A stretch of 12,829 nucleotides of DNA from JAOUEA01 sp035550775 (GCA_035550775.1 DASZOO010000116.1:1-12829); one strand, 5' to 3'; shown: positions 6,415 through 12,829, counted from the first letter of the stretch. Notes: a model not told the origin generated them from the letters alone. Made by a program: numbers and translations.

Positions 6415-7685
6415 GGGCTGGTCTCCTCGACGAGGGCCGGCTCGACGCCGGGATCACGGGTGATCAGCACCTTCTCGATGCGCCGTCCCTTGACCTCCTC
6501 GGCCATGAACGTGAGCCCGTCGATGCGGCACTCTTCCCCTTCCTCTGGGATGTGCCCGAGGATGTCGAGCACCAGCCCGGCCACCGTGTCCCATTCCTCG
6601 TCGGGCAGATCCACCTCGAGGAGCTCGTTCAGGTCGTCGATCGAGGTCTTGCCGCTCATGCGATACACCCGGTCACCGACCTGTTCGAACTCCGCCTCCT
6701 CACGGTCGTACTCGTCGGTGATCTCGCCGACGAGCTCCTCGAGCAGGTCCTCCAGCGAAACGAGGCCGGTGACCGAGCCGTACTCGTCGGTCACGAGCGC
6801 CATGTGGAACTTCTCCCGCTGCATCTCCCGCAGGAGGTCGGCCACCTTCTTCGACTCGGGAACCCAACGCGCCTCGCGCACGATGTCGGTCAACGGCATG
6901 TCGTGCTTGCCCTGGTGCAGCGCCTTCAAGACGTCCTTGGCGAAGACGATGCCGATCACCGAGTCGAGATCCTCGTCGGCGTCGTAGACGGGGATGCGCG
7001 ACGTGCCGTGCGTCAGCACCAGCGCCTGCACGTCCCGCAGGGCCTTGTCGTCTTCGATCGCGATGATGTCGGGCCGCGGCACCATCACCTCACGCACGAT
7101 CGTGTCGCCGAACTCGAAGATCGAGTGGATCAGCGCCCGCTCGCCCTCGTCGATCGATCCTTCCTCGGTGCCGACCTGCACCATGGACCGGATCTCCTCC
7201 TCGCTCACGAACGGACCGGCCTTGATGCCTCGACCGGGCAGGAGCACGTTCGCGAGCCCGATCAGGCCGCGGGTTGGCCAGGCGAGCAGACGGCCCAGGA
7301 ACCACACGAGCGGCGCGAGGGCGAGCGCGGTTCGATCGGAATGCAGCACCCCGAACGTCTTCGACATCGCCTCGACGAACACGAAGTACAGCAAGGTGAA
7401 CACGAGCGATGCGATCGTGACGCCGAGGTTCCCGAACTGCCGTTGCGCGAGGATCGCGACCAGGATCGCCGAGCCGTTCTGCACGATCATCACGGCGAGG
7501 TAGACCGAGTTCAGGTACCGAGGAGGGTCCGTCTCGAGCCTCACGAGCAGCGGAGCGTTGCGGTGCCCCTCCTCGTCGAGCGCGAGCGCCTTCACCCGGG
7601 TCATCCTCGTCAGCGAGGACTCCGCGAGCGCGAGCAGCGAGCCGAGCAGCACGAGGGACACGACGAGCACCCACATCCAGGTCAC
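6411..7685 (-). CDS. CNNM/DUF21 membrane protein with CBS pair and CorC_HlyC domain (hemolysin family, putative Mg2+ transport)
   Basis: The 424-residue product has the family's domain order. An N-terminal DUF21/CNNM transmembrane part (about 1-150) contains hydrophobic segments near 3-22, 60-82, 88-108 and 121-140. A CBS pair follows (about 199-322, including MVPRPDI and LVTDEYGSVTGLVSLEDLLEE), then a C-terminal CorC_HlyC domain (about 335-410, DTVAGLVLDILGHIPEEGE). Characterised relatives export or regulate Mg2+ or other divalent cations; the old name hemolysin is misleading. The GTG start overlaps the ybeY stop (GTGA). An oddity is that where many relatives have GE-x-x-PK in the membrane domain, this protein reads FVEAMSKTFG (about 103-112), lacking the proline. 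It sits between ybeY and cdd in the usual position. Confidence 0.92.
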   Translation of the reverse strand: MTWMWVLVVSLVLLGSLLALAESSLTRMTRVKALALDEEGHRNAPLLVRLETDPPRYLNSVYLAVMIVQNGSAILVAILAQRQFGNLGVTIASLVFTLLYFVFVEAMSKTFGVLHSDRTALALAPLVWFLGRLLAWPTRGLIGLANVLLPGRGIKAGPFVSEEEIRSMVQVGTEEGSIDEGERALIHSIFEFGDTIVREVMVPRPDIIAIEDDKALRDVQALVLTHGTSRIPVYDADEDLDSVIGIVFAKDVLKALHQGKHDMPLTDIVREARWVPESKKVADLLREMQREKFHMALVTDEYGSVTGLVSLEDLLEELVGEITDEYDREEAEFEQVGDRVYRMSGKTSIDDLNELLEVDLPDEEWDTVAGLVLDILGHIPEEGEECRIDGLTFMAEEVKGRRIEKVLITRDPGVEPALVEETSP

Positions 7686-8149
7686 GGCACCGTCACCCCG
7701 CTGTAGCGCTCCTGCCGCGCCCACATCTCAGCACGCTCATCGTCTGACTCGTGATCGTAGCCCAGGGCATGCAGCACCCCGTGCACCACGAGCAGTCGCA
7801 GCTCCGAGTCGGGATCGGCGGGGTTGTTGCGCGCCGCCACCCCCGGCGCGATCACCACGTCGCCCAGCAGTTCGACCCCGCGCTCGTCGGCGTCGTCGAG
7901 CGGGAACGTCAACACGTCGGTCGGTCCGTGTTCCTGCATGTATCGCTCGTGGAGCTCGGCGATCTCCGCGTCGTCCACGAACGACAGCGACAGCTCGACC
8001 CGGTCGCGGCCCTCGGCGAGGAGCGTGGTCCTGGCCAGCTCGGCGAGGGCCGACTCGTCGAGCTCCGGCGCCTCGGTCGCGCGGTTGGAGACCAGCACCC
8101 TCGGATAGCCGGGGCCGTCATCGTCGTCGTTCATCGCGCTCGAAGTCAC
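7682..8149 (-). CDS. ybeY: Endoribonuclease YbeY (rRNA maturation factor)
   Basis: YbeY is a zinc-dependent single-strand endoribonuclease for 16S rRNA 3' processing and ribosome quality control. The product (155 residues from the GTG at 8149) contains the signature HGVLHALGYDH (123-133), with zinc ligands H123, H127 and H133, preceded by TDVLTFPLD (77-85) and LLGDVVIAP (94-102). The length is typical. The GTG at 8149 overlaps the phoH stop (GTGA) and follows GGTGGAG at short spacing; an in-frame ATG at 8134 is the alternative and would remove only five residues. The stop overlaps the GTG of the next gene. The phoH-ybeY pair is one of the most conserved bacterial gene pairs. Confidence 0.96.
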   Translation of the reverse strand: MTSSAMNDDDDGPGYPRVLVSNRATEAPELDESALAELARTTLLAEGRDRVELSLSFVDDAEIAELHERYMQEHGPTDVLTFPLDDADERGVELLGDVVIAPGVAARNNPADPDSELRLLVVHGVLHALGYDHESDDERAEMWARQERYSGVTVP

Positions 8150-9144
8150 GGCTCCACCTGCAGGCGCTGCTGGCCGAACCGGTCGTAGGCCTCCACGATG
8201 TCCTGGACGATCTTGTGCCGCACCACGTCACGTCCCCCGAGATGACAGAAGGCGATGTCGTCGACGTCCTCGAGGATCTCCTGGATCACGGCCAGGCCGC
8301 TCCTCTGTCCCTGCTCGAGGTCGACCTGCGTGGCGTCGCCGTTGATCACGGCCTTCGATCCGAACCCGATGCGCGTGAGGAACATCTTCATCTGCTCAGG
8401 TGTGGTGTTCTGCGCCTCGTCGAGGATCACGAACGCGTCGTTGAGGGTTCGCCCGCGCATGTACGCCAGCGGGGCGACCTCGACGGTACCCCGCTCCATC
8501 AACCGCGGCAGGGTCTCGGCGCCGGTCATCTCGAACAGCGCGTCGTAGAGCGGCCGCATGTACGGATCGATCTTCTCGTAGAGGGTGCCCGGCAGGTAGC
8601 CGAGCCGTTCCCCCGCCTCGACGGCGGGGCGGGTGAGGATCAACCGCGAGACCTGCCGATCCTGCAACGCCCGGACCGCGGTCGCCACGGCGAGGTAGGT
8701 CTTGCCCGTGCCCGCCGGGCCGATCGCGAACGTCACCGTGTTCGCTCGCATGGCGTCGACGAAGCGCTTCTGCCCGATCGTCTTCGGCGTGATGCCCTTG
8801 CCCCGGGCGGTGAGCAGCCGGTCCCCCAGCACCTCGGACGGCCGCAGCTCGTCGTCTCCCGACTGGGCGCCGTCGCCCTTCACGAGCGCGATCGTCTGCC
8901 CGACCGAAGAGTCGGTGAGCTCGTGGCCCTGCTCGAGCAGCACCAGCAGCTCCTCGAAGATGCGGGCGACACGCTCGGCCTCCTGCTCGCGACCCGTCAC
9001 GGTGATCTCGTTCCCGCGGACGAGGATGCGGCACTCGAAGGCCGACTCGATCAACTTCAGGAAGACATCGCGCTGGCCGAGGAGGGCGACCATCGATTGG
9101 TTGCCCGGCACGAGGATCTTGACTTGGGTGGTGGCGCTCGCCAC
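8146..9144 (-). CDS. phoH: PhoH-family ATPase (YbeZ-like)
   Basis: The product (332 residues from the GTG at 9144) begins with a KH-like RNA-binding region (about 22-66, including RILVRGNEITVTG). The PhoH ATPase domain follows with Walker A GPAGTGKT (142-149), LTRPAVEAGERLGYLPG (170-186), Walker B FVILDEAQN (238-246) and NGDATQVDL. PhoH/YbeZ proteins act with YbeY in RNA processing. The start is uncertain. An in-frame ATG at 9228 would add 28 Pro/Arg-rich residues and has TACAGT 5 nt ahead, but that segment does not resemble the family, while the GTG start fits it. The leader contains hairpins and an AGGAGGG (9176-9182) that is too far from the GTG unless a small hairpin between them folds. 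The stop overlaps ybeY. Confidence 0.93.
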   Translation of the reverse strand: MASATTQVKILVPGNQSMVALLGQRDVFLKLIESAFECRILVRGNEITVTGREQEAERVARIFEELLVLLEQGHELTDSSVGQTIALVKGDGAQSGDDELRPSEVLGDRLLTARGKGITPKTIGQKRFVDAMRANTVTFAIGPAGTGKTYLAVATAVRALQDRQVSRLILTRPAVEAGERLGYLPGTLYEKIDPYMRPLYDALFEMTGAETLPRLMERGTVEVAPLAYMRGRTLNDAFVILDEAQNTTPEQMKMFLTRIGFGSKAVINGDATQVDLEQGQRSGLAVIQEILEDVDDIAFCHLGGRDVVRHKIVQDIVEAYDRFGQQRLQVEP

Positions 9145-9203
9145 GTGTCTCGTCTCTCGGGGCGGTGGCCCCGTTCCCTCCTGGTTCGGCGGCTCTGTCG
9201 AGA

Positions 9204-9226
9204 GTGGCCGCCTTCGAGGCGGCCAC
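9204..9226 (-). terminator. Perfect 10-bp hairpin between HIT gene and phoH (terminator or leader structure)
   Basis: GTGGCCGCCT and AGGCGGCCAC pair perfectly around the 3-nt loop CGA (minus-strand sense). It lies 20 nt after the HIT stop, and no U-run follows. It may end the hrcA-dnaJ-HIT transcript, or, if transcription starts at the TACAGT box (9234-9239), form the 5' end of the phoH leader. Part of its 3' arm can also pair with CCGCC (9188-9192), giving a competing but weaker fold. Confidence 0.5.
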
Positions 9227-9246
9227 ATACGACACTGTAGCCGAAG

Positions 9247-9594
9247 CTAGCCCGGAGGCCAGCCCATCTCTCGCCCGCCGAGCAGGTGGAAGTGCAGGTG
9301 GAACACCGATTGCCCCGCGCCGGGACCCACGTTGGTGACGAGGCGCCATCCGCTCTCGTCGATGCCCTCGGCGCGCGCGAGCTGGCTGGCCGCCTGCACG
9401 ATGTCGATCAACACGTCGCCGTGGTGTTCGCCCAGCTCGGCGACGGAGGTGACGTGCTCCTTCGGGATCAGCAGGATGTGCGTCGGCGCCTGCGGATCGA
9501 CGTCACGGAAGGCCACCACTCGGTCGGATTCCCTGACGATGTCGGCCGGGATCTCGCGCGCCGCGATGCGGCAGAACAGGCAAGAGGTATCCAT
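9247..9594 (-). CDS. HIT-family nucleotide hydrolase (HinT-like)
   Basis: The 115-residue product is a compact histidine-triad protein that hydrolyses purine phosphoramidates or other nucleotide conjugates. It shows CLFCRIAAREIPA (5-17), with a CxxC that often binds zinc in this group, then PTHILLIPKEH (37-47), NVGPGAGQSVFHLHFHLLGGR (88-108) containing the triad H99, H101 and H103, and the conserved tail GREMGWPPG. The ATG has a ribosome site GAGGG ending 4 nt before it. It lies 29 bp downstream of dnaJ on the same strand with no hairpin between, so it can be transcribed with hrcA-dnaJ. A HIT gene in this interval is usual in Actinomycetota; rsmE, often found next to dnaJ there, is missing. 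Confidence 0.95.
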   Translation of the reverse strand: MDTSCLFCRIAAREIPADIVRESDRVVAFRDVDPQAPTHILLIPKEHVTSVAELGEHHGDVLIDIVQAASQLARAEGIDESGWRLVTNVGPGAGQSVFHLHFHLLGGREMGWPPG

Positions 9595-9623
9595 CGGACC
9601 CTCAGCCTACCCGGGGGTGACGG

Positions 9624-10736
9624 TCAGAACTCCGGCCGGCGGAGTCGCCCGGGCGCGGGCTCTCGCTTCGACGACGTCTCGCCGCGCAGCTCCGCGAGGC
9701 GCTCCCATAGCTTCCGTTCCTCGCGGGAGAGGTGCTCGGGGGTGACCACGTGCAGCGTGACGTAGAGGTCGCCACGTCCGCGGCGGTTCACGTTGGGCAC
9801 GCCGCCTCCCTTGATGCGAACGACCGTGCCCGAAGCCGTCCCCGGCTCGACCGAGATGCGTTCCGGACCGTCGAGGCCCTCGATCTCGAGCTCGGCCCCC
9901 AGGGTGCCCTGGGTCATCGAGATGTCGAGCACGGTGAACAGGTCCTGCCCGCGGCGGTCGAATTCCTCCGCGGGCTCAACCGAGATGCCGACGTAGAGGT
10001 CGCCGGCCGGCCCACCGGCGATGCCGGCGTGCCCGTTGCCGGCCACTCGCAGCTCCATGCCGTCGGACACCCCGGCCGGGATGTCGATCGTCACCGTCGC
10101 CTGCTTCCGCCGCCGTCCCTCGCCGAAGCACGCCTCGCAGGGATCCAGCACCTCCTGGCCGGTACCTCGGCACGCGGTACACGGTGAAGCGGTCATCACG
10201 GTGCCGAAGACGCTGCGGCGCACGGCCTGGACTTGTCCCGCTCCGCCGCAGGTGCGACAGGCCACGGGCGCGGTGCCCGGTTCCGCACCGTTGCCCTGAC
10301 ATCGCTCACAGACCACCAGACGCTCGATCTCGAGGTCACGGCGGGCGCCGAAGACCGCGTCGCGGAACCCGAGCACGATGCGGACACCGAGATCCTCGCC
10401 GTGCTGGGCTCGCGATCTCGGTCCCCGGCGCCGGCTCGTTCCGACGCCGAAACCGCCGCCCTGGCCGAAGAACATGTCGAAGATGTCCTGGATGTCGGTG
10501 AACCCGCCGCTCGCGCCGCCCGTGCTGCCGAAGGCGTCGTACTGTCGCCGCTTGTCGGGGTCGGAGAGGATCTCGTAGGCCCCCGCCACCTCCTTGAACC
10601 GTTCCTCGGCGGCGGCATCCGCGTTGACATCGGGGTGCAGCTCCCGGGCGAGCCGACGGTACGCCTTCTTGATGTCGTCGTCGGAGGCGTCGCGGGTGAT
10701 GCCGAGCACCTCGTACAGGTCGCGAACGGTGGCCAT
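9624..10736 (-). CDS. dnaJ: Chaperone protein DnaJ (Hsp40)
   Basis: DnaJ is the co-chaperone that delivers substrates to DnaK and stimulates its ATPase. The 370-residue product is a full type I protein. It has a J domain (about 5-70) with the HPD motif at 34-36, a Gly/Phe-rich linker (71-99), and a zinc-binding domain with four CxxCxGxG repeats: CERCQGNG (143-150), CRTCGGAG (160-167), CTACRGTG (186-193) and CEACFGEG (200-207). A C-terminal substrate-binding region ends in a basic tail. The ATG directly abuts the hrcA TAG with no gap and no good ribosome site, so translation is probably coupled. Without dnaK or grpE beside it, this is the hrcA-linked dnaJ (dnaJ2 in actinobacteria), under CIRCE control. 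Confidence 0.97.
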   Translation of the reverse strand: MATVRDLYEVLGITRDASDDDIKKAYRRLARELHPDVNADAAAEERFKEVAGAYEILSDPDKRRQYDAFGSTGGASGGFTDIQDIFDMFFGQGGGFGVGTSRRRGPRSRAQHGEDLGVRIVLGFRDAVFGARRDLEIERLVVCERCQGNGAEPGTAPVACRTCGGAGQVQAVRRSVFGTVMTASPCTACRGTGQEVLDPCEACFGEGRRRKQATVTIDIPAGVSDGMELRVAGNGHAGIAGGPAGDLYVGISVEPAEEFDRRGQDLFTVLDISMTQGTLGAELEIEGLDGPERISVEPGTASGTVVRIKGGGVPNVNRRGRGDLYVTLHVVTPEHLSREERKLWERLAELRGETSSKREPAPGRLRRPEF

Positions 10737-11786
10737 CTACTGATCGAGCTCCGTCGCCAGCTCCGACAATCGCTTCGCCACCGCCCGAACGGACGCCATC
10801 GCCGTGAGGTAGTCCATGCGAGTGGGACCGACCACCCCGATCGTGCCGAGGGCGGTCTCACCGGTCTTGAACGGGGCTGTGATGATGGAAGCCTCCCACT
10901 GGCCGGTCGACGGATGCTCGGCCCCGATCGTCACGTTCAGATCGGCGCGTGAGGATCCGATGTCGGTGAGCACGCCGAGCATCTCCTGCTCGCGCTCGAG
11001 CGTCTCGAAGAGGCGACGGAGGGTCTCCCGACGCATCTGTTGCGCTTCGCCGGCGAGGTTCGACACGCCGCCGACCATCATGTGGGCCGAGCGTTCGCCC
11101 TGCGTCGCGATCCTCAGCGTCTCGGCGACGTGCAGCAACAGCTCGCGCTCCGCCTTGCCGCCCTCGGCCGCGAGCCGCAGCAGGGAAGCCTGCGCGTCGA
11201 GGTAGGTGGTCCCGTGCAGCCGCTGCAATCGACGGTCGGTGTCGCGCAGCATCGCGGCGTCGACCCGGTCCGGCTTGTCGATCACCTGCTTGTCGACTCG
11301 GCCGTGCTGGCCGATCACCAGGATCATGAGCGTGGGTCCCATGTCGACCAGCTCGATGCGAACGATCGGCTCCTCGACCGCACTCGGCGGCACCGCGAGC
11401 CCCGCGTACTGGGTGAGCCGCGAGAGCAGCTGCACGCTGCCCTTGAGCACCTCCTCGAGATCGACGATCGCCTCCGCGAAGTACCCGGCGATCAAGCGCC
11501 GCTGCGCCTCCCGCAGTCGGCCGCCCGCCGGCAGGGAGTCGACGTAGTGCCGGTACCCGACGTCGGTCGGGATGCGCCCTGCGCTCGTGTGCGGGTGCGT
11601 GAGGTAGCCGAGTTCCTCGAGCGCGGCCATCTCGTTGCGGATCGTCGCGCTCGAGACACCGAGCCCGGCGTGCTCGGCGATCGACTCGCTGCTCACCGGC
11701 TCCCCCGTGTGCACGTACTGCTCCACGACGGCCCGGAGCACCGCGGATTTCCGCTGTCCGAGCTCGGGACGTTCGCGTTCGGCCAT
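10737..11786 (-). CDS. hrcA: Heat-inducible transcription repressor HrcA
   Basis: HrcA binds CIRCE elements and represses chaperone genes until heat stress lowers its activity. The 349-residue product has an N-terminal winged helix with GEPVSSESIAEHAGLGVSSA (28-47), then TIRNEMAALEELGYL (48-62) and HTSAGRIPT (66-74). A GAF-like central region and the characteristic C-terminal stretch GTIGVVGPTRMDY, then AVAKRLSEL, complete the family pattern. The ATG at 11786 has no ribosome site and lies 6 nt after a TATGAT -10 box, so a leaderless mRNA is likely. A near-perfect CIRCE lies just upstream, giving negative autoregulation. The stop touches the dnaJ start codon, so repressor and chaperone are made from one message. 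Confidence 0.97.
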   Translation of the reverse strand: MAERERPELGQRKSAVLRAVVEQYVHTGEPVSSESIAEHAGLGVSSATIRNEMAALEELGYLTHPHTSAGRIPTDVGYRHYVDSLPAGGRLREAQRRLIAGYFAEAIVDLEEVLKGSVQLLSRLTQYAGLAVPPSAVEEPIVRIELVDMGPTLMILVIGQHGRVDKQVIDKPDRVDAAMLRDTDRRLQRLHGTTYLDAQASLLRLAAEGGKAERELLLHVAETLRIATQGERSAHMMVGGVSNLAGEAQQMRRETLRRLFETLEREQEMLGVLTDIGSSRADLNVTIGAEHPSTGQWEASIITAPFKTGETALGTIGVVGPTRMDYLTAMASVRAVAKRLSELATELDQ

Positions 11787-11792
11787 GTGGCC

Positions 11793-11798
11793 ATCATA
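11793..11798 (-). promoter_or_regulatory. -10 box (TATGAT) of hrcA-dnaJ
   Basis: TATGAT lies 6 nt before the hrcA ATG on the minus strand, 1 nt downstream of the CIRCE element. The -35 falls inside CIRCE and matches consensus poorly (ACTCTG at 17-nt spacing). HrcA bound to CIRCE would block polymerase directly. Confidence 0.65.
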
Positions 11799-11799
11799 C

Positions 11800-11826
11800 G
11801 TAGCACTCTGTCGCCCAGAGTGCTAA
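11800..11826. promoter_or_regulatory. CIRCE operator (HrcA binding site)
   Basis: The consensus is TTAGCACTC-N9-GAGTGCTAA. On the plus strand the left arm reads GTAGCACTC (11800-11808), the spacer is 9 nt, and the right arm GAGTGCTAA (11818-11826) is perfect. That is 17 of 18 arm positions. It lies 14 nt upstream of hrcA and overlaps the -35/spacer region. Confidence 0.97.
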
Positions 11827-11839
11827 GGGCGGAGCGACC

Positions 11840-12616
11840 TCACCCCGAGCACGGCACGGTCGCGATCGCCTCCTGCAGGTCGGCGAACACCCCGGCCGTG
11901 GGCTGTTGGTTCGCGAGCGCGTCTCGTGCCCGGTCGATCGAGGCGATGAGCTTCTCCACCTGCCTGGCGGTCCGGCGCTCGCCCGCTTCCTTCAGGGCCG
12001 CCGCGTCCTCCGTCAGCTGTTCGGCCGCCGCCCCGAGCGCATCGTCCCGGAACACCGTGATCTGCCGTACGTGGCTGCACATCGCGGCGGTCGCTTCCTC
12101 GCCGCTCACCTGGGCCCCGGTGTCTCCCGGGGCCTGCTTGTCGTCGCCGCCGAAGAACGCGTTGAACAGCAGCACGATGACGACGATGGCGACGACCGCC
12201 ACGAGCGCCCAGATCCAGAGCGGGCGACCGGCCGACTCGCGGACGGGCATCGCGAACGCGTCCTCGGGGCCCTCCTGGTCGTCGCCGAGGCCGAGCCCGG
12301 GCGGGAACGCCGAACCGGGTGGCTCCCGGGGCTTGTCGAGCTCCGCGTCGGTGATCGTGATGGGCTTCGGCTTCGGCTTGCTCGTCGGCGGGGCAGGCTC
12401 CGGTGTCGCGGGCGGGGGTTCGGCCGAGGCGTCCTGCAGCAGACTGCATCGTGGGCACCTCCAGGTGGTCGCCTCGGGCCTGGCGTGGAACCGCGCTCCG
12501 CAGTTCCTGCAGGCGACGAACGCCCATGTCTTCCCGCACGAGGTGCACGTGTACCCGGCCGATCCGGCATCGACGTGCTGGGCCGTGTCGCAGCTCGGAC
12601 AACGCACCGACGGCAT
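11840..12616 (-). CDS. Zinc-ribbon, single-pass membrane protein of unknown function
   Basis: I do not recognise a named family. The 258-residue product has four CxxC knuckles at its N-terminus: C6/C9, C24/C27, C36/C39 and C54/C57, arranged as two zinc ribbons (CPSC..CTSC and CRNC..CPRC). A Pro/Lys-rich and acidic linker (65-130) and one transmembrane helix (about 133-155, LWIWALVAVVAIVVIVLLF) follow. The outer domain (156-258) has a helical, Ala/Glu-rich segment (190-236) and two cysteines (C180, C256) that could form a disulfide. By the positive-inside rule the zinc ribbons should be cytoplasmic. The ATG lies 6 nt after TAGAGT, again a leaderless pattern. It ends 13 nt before the CIRCE element, with no hairpin between apart from CIRCE itself. 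Confidence 0.82.
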   Translation of the reverse strand: MPSVRCPSCDTAQHVDAGSAGYTCTSCGKTWAFVACRNCGARFHARPEATTWRCPRCSLLQDASAEPPPATPEPAPPTSKPKPKPITITDAELDKPREPPGSAFPPGLGLGDDQEGPEDAFAMPVRESAGRPLWIWALVAVVAIVVIVLLFNAFFGGDDKQAPGDTGAQVSGEEATAAMCSHVRQITVFRDDALGAAAEQLTEDAAALKEAGERRTARQVEKLIASIDRARDALANQQPTAGVFADLQEAIATVPCSG

Positions 12617-12622
12617 GGCGGG

Positions 12623-12628
12623 ACTCTA
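12623..12628 (-). promoter_or_regulatory. Candidate -10 box (TAGAGT) of the zinc-ribbon gene
   Basis: TAGAGT lies 6 nt before the ATG at 12616, matching the spacing at hrcA and the SufR-like gene. No clear -35 was found, and no ribosome site is present. Confidence 0.4.
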
Positions 12629-12710
12629 GCGTCTCGCCCATGCCCCGACCGCTCGCAGGCAACCCCGGGGGGTGCTCGCGCGTCCTGTCATCGAGGATCA
12701 CGATCACAGG

Positions 12711-12829
12711 GTGCTGAGCGACGCGGATCTCGAGGAGTTCCTGCGTGACGGATACCGACGGGTCGTCGGCGCCGTCGCGCTCGTCTCCGGCAGCCTGGCG
12801 TCGGCGGAGGATGCGGTGCAGGAAGCGCT
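12711..12829 (+). CDS. ECF-like RNA polymerase sigma factor, N-terminal part (cut by window edge)
   Basis: From the GTG at 12711 the frame stays open to the window end (39 codons). It reads LSDADLEEFLRDGYRRVVGA (2-21), then VALVSGSLASAEDAVQEA (22-39). The stretch with AEDAVQEA is the sigma region 2.1-2.2 pattern of ECF sigma factors, where an acidic residue pair and Gln-Glu precede the core-binding helix. A longer form from the GTG at 12672 is possible; an in-frame stop at 12627 limits the frame. No strong ribosome site is visible for either start. It is divergent from the zinc-ribbon membrane protein gene with about 94 bp between starts. Regions 2.3-4 and any anti-sigma gene are outside the window. 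Confidence 0.75.
   Translation, partial: MLSDADLEEFLRDGYRRVVGAVALVSGSLASAEDAVQEA

Noticed and set aside
7558..9240. 560-codon plus-strand frame antisense to ybeY and phoH
   Set aside because: It covers genes with clear Walker and HGxLH motifs; its translation is low-complexity Arg/Leu/Asp and starts inside the CNNM gene with no ribosome site.
11040..12629. 529-codon plus-strand frame antisense to hrcA and the zinc-ribbon gene
   Set aside because: It crosses the CIRCE element and both genes; composition and lack of motifs mark it as a shadow frame.
1..12829. Search for CRISPR arrays, tRNA or rRNA genes, insertion sequences and phage genes
   Set aside because: No spaced direct repeats, tRNA-like cloverleaf, terminal inverted repeats or transposase/integrase motifs were seen by eye; this is an unaided reading, so a small RNA could be missed.

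Overview
The window is GC-rich (roughly two-thirds G+C by eye), uses many GTG starts, and carries the gene order hrcA-dnaJ-HIT-phoH-ybeY-CNNM/CBS-cdd-era. Together with a CIRCE operator, many apparently leaderless starts and an ECF-type sigma factor this points to an Actinomycetota chromosome, probably not a classical Streptomyces or Mycobacterium; the placement is inference. No mobile element, tRNA, rRNA or CRISPR array is visible, and no gene-free stretch exceeds 300 bases.

Left part (1-2932): a small accessory locus that looks like sugar or amino-sugar uptake and catabolism. A GlmS/AgaS-like SIS isomerase gene and the start of a lipoprotein gene run leftwards. A DeoR-family repressor and a translationally coupled amidohydrolase run rightwards from the shared 87-bp divergent promoter region. 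DeoR proteins usually sense sugar phosphates, SIS enzymes handle phosphosugars and lipoproteins often serve ABC importers, so the four probably form one regulated unit.

Middle part (2929-5092): a winged-helix regulator with a cysteine set resembling Fe-S regulators of the SufR type is divergent from a two-gene operon. That operon encodes a membrane-anchored helical protein with three (D/E)H(I/L)xxT motifs and a four-TM DoxX-like protein. The 171-bp intergenic region holds inverted repeats that could be operators. A perfect 13-bp hairpin ends the operon and faces era. This is the least understood module of the window.

Right part (5108-11826, all leftwards): the conserved housekeeping cluster. 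hrcA and dnaJ lie behind a CIRCE element (heat-shock control), followed by a HIT hydrolase. After a structured leader come phoH, ybeY, a CNNM/CBS/CorC membrane protein, cdd and era; all four junctions in this last group are 4-nt NTGA overlaps with non-ATG start codons. The products serve protein folding, rRNA maturation and ribosome assembly (YbeY, Era, PhoH), pyrimidine salvage (Cdd) and probably Mg2+ transport.

Right end (11840-12829): a one-pass membrane protein with a cytoplasmic double zinc ribbon lies just upstream of the CIRCE element. Divergent from it is the 5' end of an ECF-like sigma factor gene cut by the window edge.
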